Source of the DNA: Bacteroidota bacterium
GTDB taxonomy: Bacteria; Bacteroidota; Bacteroidia; Chitinophagales; Chitinophagaceae
Reading direction: 5' to 3'
Assembly: GCA_023409675.1 (NCBI GenBank)
Contig: JAEYRC010000045.1
Coordinates: 1-14,972 of the forward strand
DNA length: 14,972 nt
Shown here: one piece after another, positions 13,590-14,972 of the stretch
Layout of the letters: each line of letters begins with the position of its first letter
Numbering within the stretch: position 1 is the stretch's first letter
Program-made: the position numbers and the translations under genes
The notes under the pieces: generated by a model
Databases searched by the model: none
The model's input: the letters and a program-made list of their open reading frames with translations, nothing else
What the model was told of the DNA's origin: nothing

Positions 13590-14144
13590 TTATTGAACCG
13601 TCAATGGAAAACTAACATCAGCATCTGAACTGGCTTTGGGACTGGTAACCGGATCGGAAGCATCTTTCCCGCCTTCACCATAATGACGCAGTACAATTCT
13701 CAATGATCCATTGGCAGGGGTGGCAGTTGTGATTTGCGCGGTTAGCCCCAGAGGTAAGCCGTTGCTGTCATTATTCAAATTGGTAATTGCTAATCCCGAG
13801 TTGGCATCTCCAATAATATAAATGCGATGGACAGCCGATTCAGCATTTATTTCTTGTGTTATGTTCTCTGCCGGATTTTTACTTTCATCGAGGAAACGAA
13901 TGGAGAGGTTATATGCAGATGCGGCATCCAGCAGAATGGGTTCAATAACGGGATTAGACCCTCCGGGGCCGTCGGTGTCTTTCCAGGTATAAACTACCGG
14001 AGTAGATGTTCCCTGTTTGGTAAAGCTGAGTTCCACCGTAGTGATCAGTTCATTATCATTGTCTTCAATAACATCGTCTTTCTTACAGGCGATGAAAAAA
14101 AGCAATGCGAAACTCAAAAAGAATAGTTTTTTCAACGTGGTCAT
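13590..14144 (-). CDS. Surface-type lipoprotein encoded with a TonB-dependent receptor
   Basis: A 184-residue lipoprotein with signal MTTLKKLFFLSFALLFFIAC (acylated Cys20) followed by KKDDVIEDNDNE. The Lys-Asp-Asp next to the Cys resembles the lipoprotein export signal described in Bacteroidota, so display on the outer face of the outer membrane is likely. The mature part is beta-rich: LITTVELSFTKQG, VYTWKDTDGPGGSNP, ILLDAASAYNLSIRFLDESKNPAENITQEINAE, VHRIYI, LTAQITTATPANGSLRIVLRHYG, DVSFPLTVQ. It looks like a small beta-sandwich in the style of Bacteroidota lipoproteins often encoded just after TonB-dependent receptors. I know of no settled function. It starts 30 bp after the receptor stop, so the two form an operon. 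A binding or capping role for the receptor's ligand is inferred only. Confidence 0.8.
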   Translation of the reverse strand: MTTLKKLFFLSFALLFFIACKKDDVIEDNDNELITTVELSFTKQGTSTPVVYTWKDTDGPGGSNPVIEPILLDAASAYNLSIRFLDESKNPAENITQEINAESAVHRIYIIGDANSGLAITNLNNDSNGLPLGLTAQITTATPANGSLRIVLRHYGEGGKDASDPVTSPKASSDADVSFPLTVQ

Positions 14145-14174
14145 AATTATTGTTTTTGTGGTTAAGTTGATGGT

Positions 14175-14972
14175 TTAATCGAATTGTATTTTAATACGCA
14201 GCGAAATGTTTCGTCCCATGTCATCAGTGAAATAGCGGAAACTGTTCATATAATCACGGTAGGCCGTATTGAACAGGTTTTGAACGCCCAGGCTGATCGT
14301 TACCGGTTTATGTACAAATTTGGTGGTAGTTGAAGCATGAATGTTCACCAGGTTATAGGCAGGAGGCGGTGCTTTATAATCCATCATAACACCGGGCTTT
14401 TCCGGTACGCGGTGTTGTTTCAATACCGAGCGGTATTCCAACCTGATATAATTATTGATGAAACCCGAAGACGCGGGCAGGTCAACGGTCAGTGACTGCG
14501 TAAAGCGATCAGCGGGCATCAGGATCAGCCAGTCGTTGGTAACTTTATTCCAGGCACGGAGCACAGAAGCTTTGGTGCCAAGGGTGAGCATAGAATGAAT
14601 GCGGATATCTGCACTCGCGTCAATACCCCGTAACCGGGCATTAGTTTGTTCGAAACGGATCCGGGGGAATGCTCCGGCAACGGTTAGAACAGGATCATCG
14701 GGTACAGGAATGCGGTATATAAAATCGCGGATATGATTATTGTACAGGTAAACTTCCGCATTGAATGCCTTATTTCGGGCCGAATAAGATAAGCCCAGCC
14801 CGGTATTGATAGCATGTTCGGGTTGTAGCGTAATATCTCCCTGTTCATATGTTGCAGTACCATGATGAATGCCATCACTGAACAGCTCATTGATATCCGG
14901 CGCACGGTTGGCTAGTGAAGCCGAAAGATTAGCTTTGAATGCGGTGCTGAACCGGTGGACCAGGTTTAATGA
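14175..14972 (-). CDS. TonB-dependent outer membrane receptor, C-terminal part (5' end outside window)
   Basis: The frame is open from the stop at 14175 to the window end, so only the last ~265 residues are seen; the ATG at 14591 is internal. The segment has typical receptor beta-barrel features: a run LVHRFSTAFKANLSASLANRAPDINELFSDG, then strands such as NTGLGLSYSARNKAFNAEVYLYNNHIRDFIYRI, NARLRGIDASADIRI and, near the end, PVTISLGVQNLFNTAYRDYMNSFRYF, with a terminal NISLRIKIQFD strand. The stretch RAPDINELFSDGIHHGTATYEQGD strongly recalls ZnuD-type zinc receptors, where 'ELYxxGPHxATxTFExG' is found at this place and His residues face the pore. Zinc or another metal is therefore a plausible substrate, but the plug and TonB box lie outside the window. 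It is co-transcribed with the downstream lipoprotein. Confidence 0.88.
   Translation of the reverse strand, partial: SLNLVHRFSTAFKANLSASLANRAPDINELFSDGIHHGTATYEQGDITLQPEHAINTGLGLSYSARNKAFNAEVYLYNNHIRDFIYRIPVPDDPVLTVAGAFPRIRFEQTNARLRGIDASADIRIHSMLTLGTKASVLRAWNKVTNDWLILMPADRFTQSLTVDLPASSGFINNYIRLEYRSVLKQHRVPEKPGVMMDYKAPPPAYNLVNIHASTTTKFVHKPVTISLGVQNLFNTAYRDYMNSFRYFTDDMGRNISLRIKIQFD

Noticed and set aside
14175..14591. A separate 138-residue protein
   Set aside because: The frame continues without stop to the window end and reads as receptor barrel on both sides of the internal ATG.

Overview
The window reads as chromosomal DNA of a Bacteroidota bacterium, most likely family Chitinophagaceae (an inference from gene content, not a database match). 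The signs are a secreted protein with a type IX secretion (T9SS type B, 'gliding-motility-associated') C-terminal domain, a TonB-dependent receptor paired with a lipoprotein, a DUF4142 lipoprotein, TAnnTTTG-type -7 promoter boxes, and a general lack of Shine-Dalgarno sequences.

Layout. 3-194: tail of an RDD-family membrane protein cut by the window edge. 248-2239: large secreted T9SS substrate. 2273-4135 (minus): mnmG. 4136-4223: short intergenic stretch with two perfect copies of the 16-bp palindrome TGTTCCACGTGGAACA, which matches the ParB-binding parS consensus. 4224-4658 (minus): ybeY. 4707-7737 (plus): feoA-like gene, nadD (overlapping feoA by one base), a class A beta-lactamase-like serine hydrolase and a two-domain ChrA transporter, probably read together. 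7727-8722 (minus): membrane-anchored dihaem cytochrome c, overlapping the chrA 3' end. 8888-9349 and 9389-10708 (minus): a small two-helix membrane protein and an M23 peptidase lipoprotein with C-terminal SH3-like regions. 10821-11006 and 11266-11550 (plus): a DUF3606 protein and an unrecognised 94-residue protein. 11007-11265 shows no gene or signal I can support. 11637-12690: five tandem ~213-bp units, each containing a long imperfect palindrome, with no real gene. 12753-12783: strong bidirectional terminator. 12802-13383 (minus): DUF4142 lipoprotein. 13506-13542: hairpin terminator. 13590-14972 (minus): operon of a TonB-dependent receptor (3' end only) and a lipoprotein.

How the parts fit. 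The mnmG-ybeY-feoA-nadD segment is housekeeping (tRNA wobble modification, rRNA processing, iron entry, NAD synthesis). With two parS sites it suggests this locus lies in the origin-proximal, ParB-loaded part of the chromosome. The right-hand third, from about 10.8 kb, is more accessory: small genes, a decaying repeat array, then an outer-membrane uptake operon whose receptor fragment resembles ZnuD-type zinc receptors. The most notable signals are the paired parS sites, the palindromic array, and two TAnnTTTG boxes each exactly 4 nt before a start codon, which suggest leaderless mRNAs. I did not find a clearly new multi-gene system.
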